A stretch of 64,000 nt of DNA from UBA7430 sp002478765 (GTDB lineage: Bacteria; Bacteroidota; Bacteroidia; Flavobacteriales; UBA7430), in assembly GCA_943789355.1 (NCBI GenBank), contig CALSTU010000002.1, positions 558,001 to 622,000 of the forward strand, given 5' to 3'. The notes beneath the pieces were generated by a model. That model was not told where the DNA came from and made no database searches. It worked only from the letters and a program-made list of their open reading frames with translations. Position 1 is the first letter of the stretch. Every line of letters begins with the position of its first letter. Positions 62,887 through 64,000 of this stretch are shown one piece after another. The position numbers and the translations under genes are program-made.

Positions 62887-63043
62887 GCTGCGAAGCAGCA
62901 GCGGGATTCTTTTGAGTAGCTCCCAACTCGGGATCATCCGCGAAGCGGATAATCCTAAACCTAAACAAATGGTCTTTAAAGGTGAAATACGGATGTCGTA
63001 GACATCGGGATTCTTTTGACCCTCTCCCCATTGGGATCATCCA
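62887..63043. repeat. Two degenerate copies of a hairpin-linked repeat
   Basis: Copy 1 (62902-62940) and copy 2 (63006-63043) both read CGGGATTCTTTTGA, a variable trio, CTCCC, a short loop, and GGGATCATCC, so each holds a TCCC/GGGA mini-hairpin. Each is preceded by a tight hairpin with a 3-base loop (GCTGC-GAA-GCAGC at 62887-62899; GATGTC-GTA-GACATC at 62992-63006), and ATCCGC-GAA-GCGGAT lies at 62936-62950. The CGGGATTCTTTT word is also present inverted at 62804-62815 next to the tRNA. Confidence 0.7.
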
Positions 63044-63091
63044 TTATACTAAAATCTGACAATTGCTGAACCTTACAAATAAAACCTAAGG

Positions 63092-63916
63092 TTAGTCATC
63101 AAAAGGACTTTTAATTTTCTCAAGAGCGCTCACAGCAATATGGGTGTAAATTAGTGTGGTTGACATATTGGAATGGCCCAATAACTTTTGAATGTGCGCT
63201 ATGCCTATACCGTCTTCCATAAGTTGTGTCGCAAAACTATGTCTTAGGGTATGTAGTGTTACTGACTTGGTGATTTTCGCTTTTTTAACAGCTCTTTTTA
63301 AAAATTGACCGGCACTCTCAGCAGAATACCGCCCCCCTTTTTGTCCCTCAAAGAGAAAATCTTTAGGCTTGTATTTCAGATAGTAAGTTCTTAATAAGCC
63401 CAATATCTTTTGGGATAAAATGGTATATCTGTCTTTCTTACCCTTCGCTTGTCGAACATGAATTAACATTCTATTTGAATCTATATCTTCTTTTTTAAGC
63501 GAGAGTAATTCACCAATTCTTAGACCTGAGCTGTAAATTAAGGCCAATATTGCTCTATGTTTGATATTGTTCGTACAGCGCAATATAGCTGCAATTTCAG
63601 ACTTACTCAATACCAAAGGAAGTTTCCGCTCTCTTTGAGTGACTTTTAAATATTCAAATGGAATGACACGTTTAAAGATTTCCTTGTAGAATAATTTTAA
63701 ACCACCAACAATCTGCCTTTGGTAAGAAGCCGATATGCCCTTCATCTTAACCAAGTAATAAATATACTCGAACAAGTCTTTATCAGAGATATTCTTTAAG
63801 GGGATGTCTTTAAAATGCCTCTGAACATGGATCAGGTGACTTTTGTAACTAATTATCGTTTGCCGGCTGTAACGTTTTAACTCAAGTATTTTAACAAAAT
63901 CTGTAACAACTTCCAT
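63092..63916 (-). CDS. Tyrosine recombinase/integrase
   Basis: The 274-residue protein has an N-terminal SAM-like core-binding domain (1-90) and a catalytic domain with the full set: Arg133 (SGLRIGEL), Lys159 (AKGKKDR), His222 and Arg225 (HTLRHSFATQL), His248 (LLGHSNMSTT) and nucleophile Tyr257 (IYTH). It ends KIKSPFDD, a tail shared with many Xer-like and integron-like recombinases of Bacteroidota. The segment between Lys159 and His222 lacks the extra loop of true integron IntI. It lies next to tRNA-Ser and its repeats, and an AT-rich inverted repeat overlaps its promoter region. It could serve a genomic island, an integron-like array or phase inversion; DNA beyond base 64000 would decide. 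Confidence 0.93.
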   Translation of the reverse strand: MEVVTDFVKILELKRYSRQTIISYKSHLIHVQRHFKDIPLKNISDKDLFEYIYYLVKMKGISASYQRQIVGGLKLFYKEIFKRVIPFEYLKVTQRERKLPLVLSKSEIAAILRCTNNIKHRAILALIYSSGLRIGELLSLKKEDIDSNRMLIHVRQAKGKKDRYTILSQKILGLLRTYYLKYKPKDFLFEGQKGGRYSAESAGQFLKRAVKKAKITKSVTLHTLRHSFATQLMEDGIGIAHIQKLLGHSNMSTTLIYTHIAVSALEKIKSPFDD

Positions 63917-63920
63917 AAAA

Positions 63921-63989
63921 TAAAATTATATATTTATCATTAAAGTATGTGGTTTAACTAAACGAATTAAAGTTAAATATATAATTTTA
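63921..63989. repeat. 16-base perfect inverted repeat upstream of the recombinase
   Basis: TAAAATTATATATTTA (63921-63936) recurs as its exact reverse complement at 63974-63989. Between and partly overlapping them lies a second inverted pair, TTTAACT (63953-63959) and AGTTAAA (63971-63977), spaced like the arms of a tyrosine-recombinase core site. Confidence 0.7.
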
Positions 63990-64000
63990 ACAATACTTTT

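Noticed and set aside
62737..63001. Open frames on both strands across tRNA-Ser and the repeats
   Set aside because: They are read through the tRNA and hairpins; phrases such as RDSNPRYI are the usual false translations of tRNA genes.
63092..63916. Calling the recombinase a true integron integrase (IntI)
   Set aside because: The extra loop that separates IntI from XerC/D between the catalytic Lys and His is missing, and no attC array is visible in the window.

Overview
The window is a dense, moderately AT-rich stretch of a Bacteroidota chromosome, most likely a free-living Flavobacteriales-type organism. Support: a type IX secretion type B C-terminal domain on a 1551-residue surface protein, DUF4290 and HU-CCDC81/SPOR proteins, FadL- and porin-like barrels, a bacilliredoxin-like YtxJ, almost no Shine-Dalgarno sequences, and many TAnnTTTG promoter boxes (the Bacteroidota -7 element). 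I cannot name a species.

Layout. 1-7.3 kb: the end of a FadL-like porin, a zinc-ribbon/Nif3 pair, lpxK, then gatB, a TlpA-like lipoprotein and lpxH in close series. 7.3-9.7 kb (minus): gap, lipA, ytxJ and an unlisted 39-codon Cys-rich secreted peptide. 9.8-12.6 kb (plus): ung, rmuC, rlmB. 12.6-22.6 kb (minus): a nitric oxide synthase oxygenase, a UbiD decarboxylase, grpE-dnaJ, and the run uvrD-like helicase / DUF4290 / murA / tlpA. 22.8-27.5 kb: the giant secreted protein. 27.5-29.5 kb (minus): waaA and a beta-barrel protein. 29.6-32.8 kb: an M20 peptidase and a putative porin. 32.9-35.0 kb (minus): clpP and tig. 35.3-39.7 kb: fbp and mfd. 39.7-57.9 kb is almost entirely minus strand: a desaturase, sucB-sucA, a polyprenyl synthase, rmlA, an MMPL transporter, the translation cluster rplM-rpsI-rpsB-tsf-pyrH-frr, kbl, gdhA and dprA. 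58.0-59.8 kb: kdsB and an HU/SPOR protein. 59.8-62.6 kb (minus): a heptosyltransferase-like enzyme, ansA and tatD. 62.7-64.0 kb: tRNA-Ser(GGA), a patch of degenerate hairpin repeats, and a tyrosine recombinase preceded by an AT-rich inverted repeat.

Themes. Lipid A/LPS synthesis is spread through the window (lpxK, lpxH, waaA, kdsB, rmlA, a GT9 enzyme). Central carbon metabolism (gap, fbp, sucAB, gdhA, lipA), translation and protein folding (grpE, dnaJ, clpP, tig) make up much of the rest. I recognise no dedicated transcription factor in 64 kb, no insertion sequence, no CRISPR array and no rRNA. Most of the window is core genome; the only accessory-looking part is the last 1.3 kb.

The most useful observations are: a DnaJ that lacks exactly the two Cys motifs building zinc centre I; a MurA with Asp in place of the fosfomycin-target Cys; a bacterial NO synthase; promoter boxes so close to start codons that several mRNAs should be almost leaderless; a near-palindrome at the predicted grpE-dnaJ transcription start; the small Cys-rich peptide abutting ytxJ; and a recombinase with a candidate recombination site at the right edge. 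I do not see a complete novel multi-gene system. If one exists, the right edge beyond base 64000 is the place to look.
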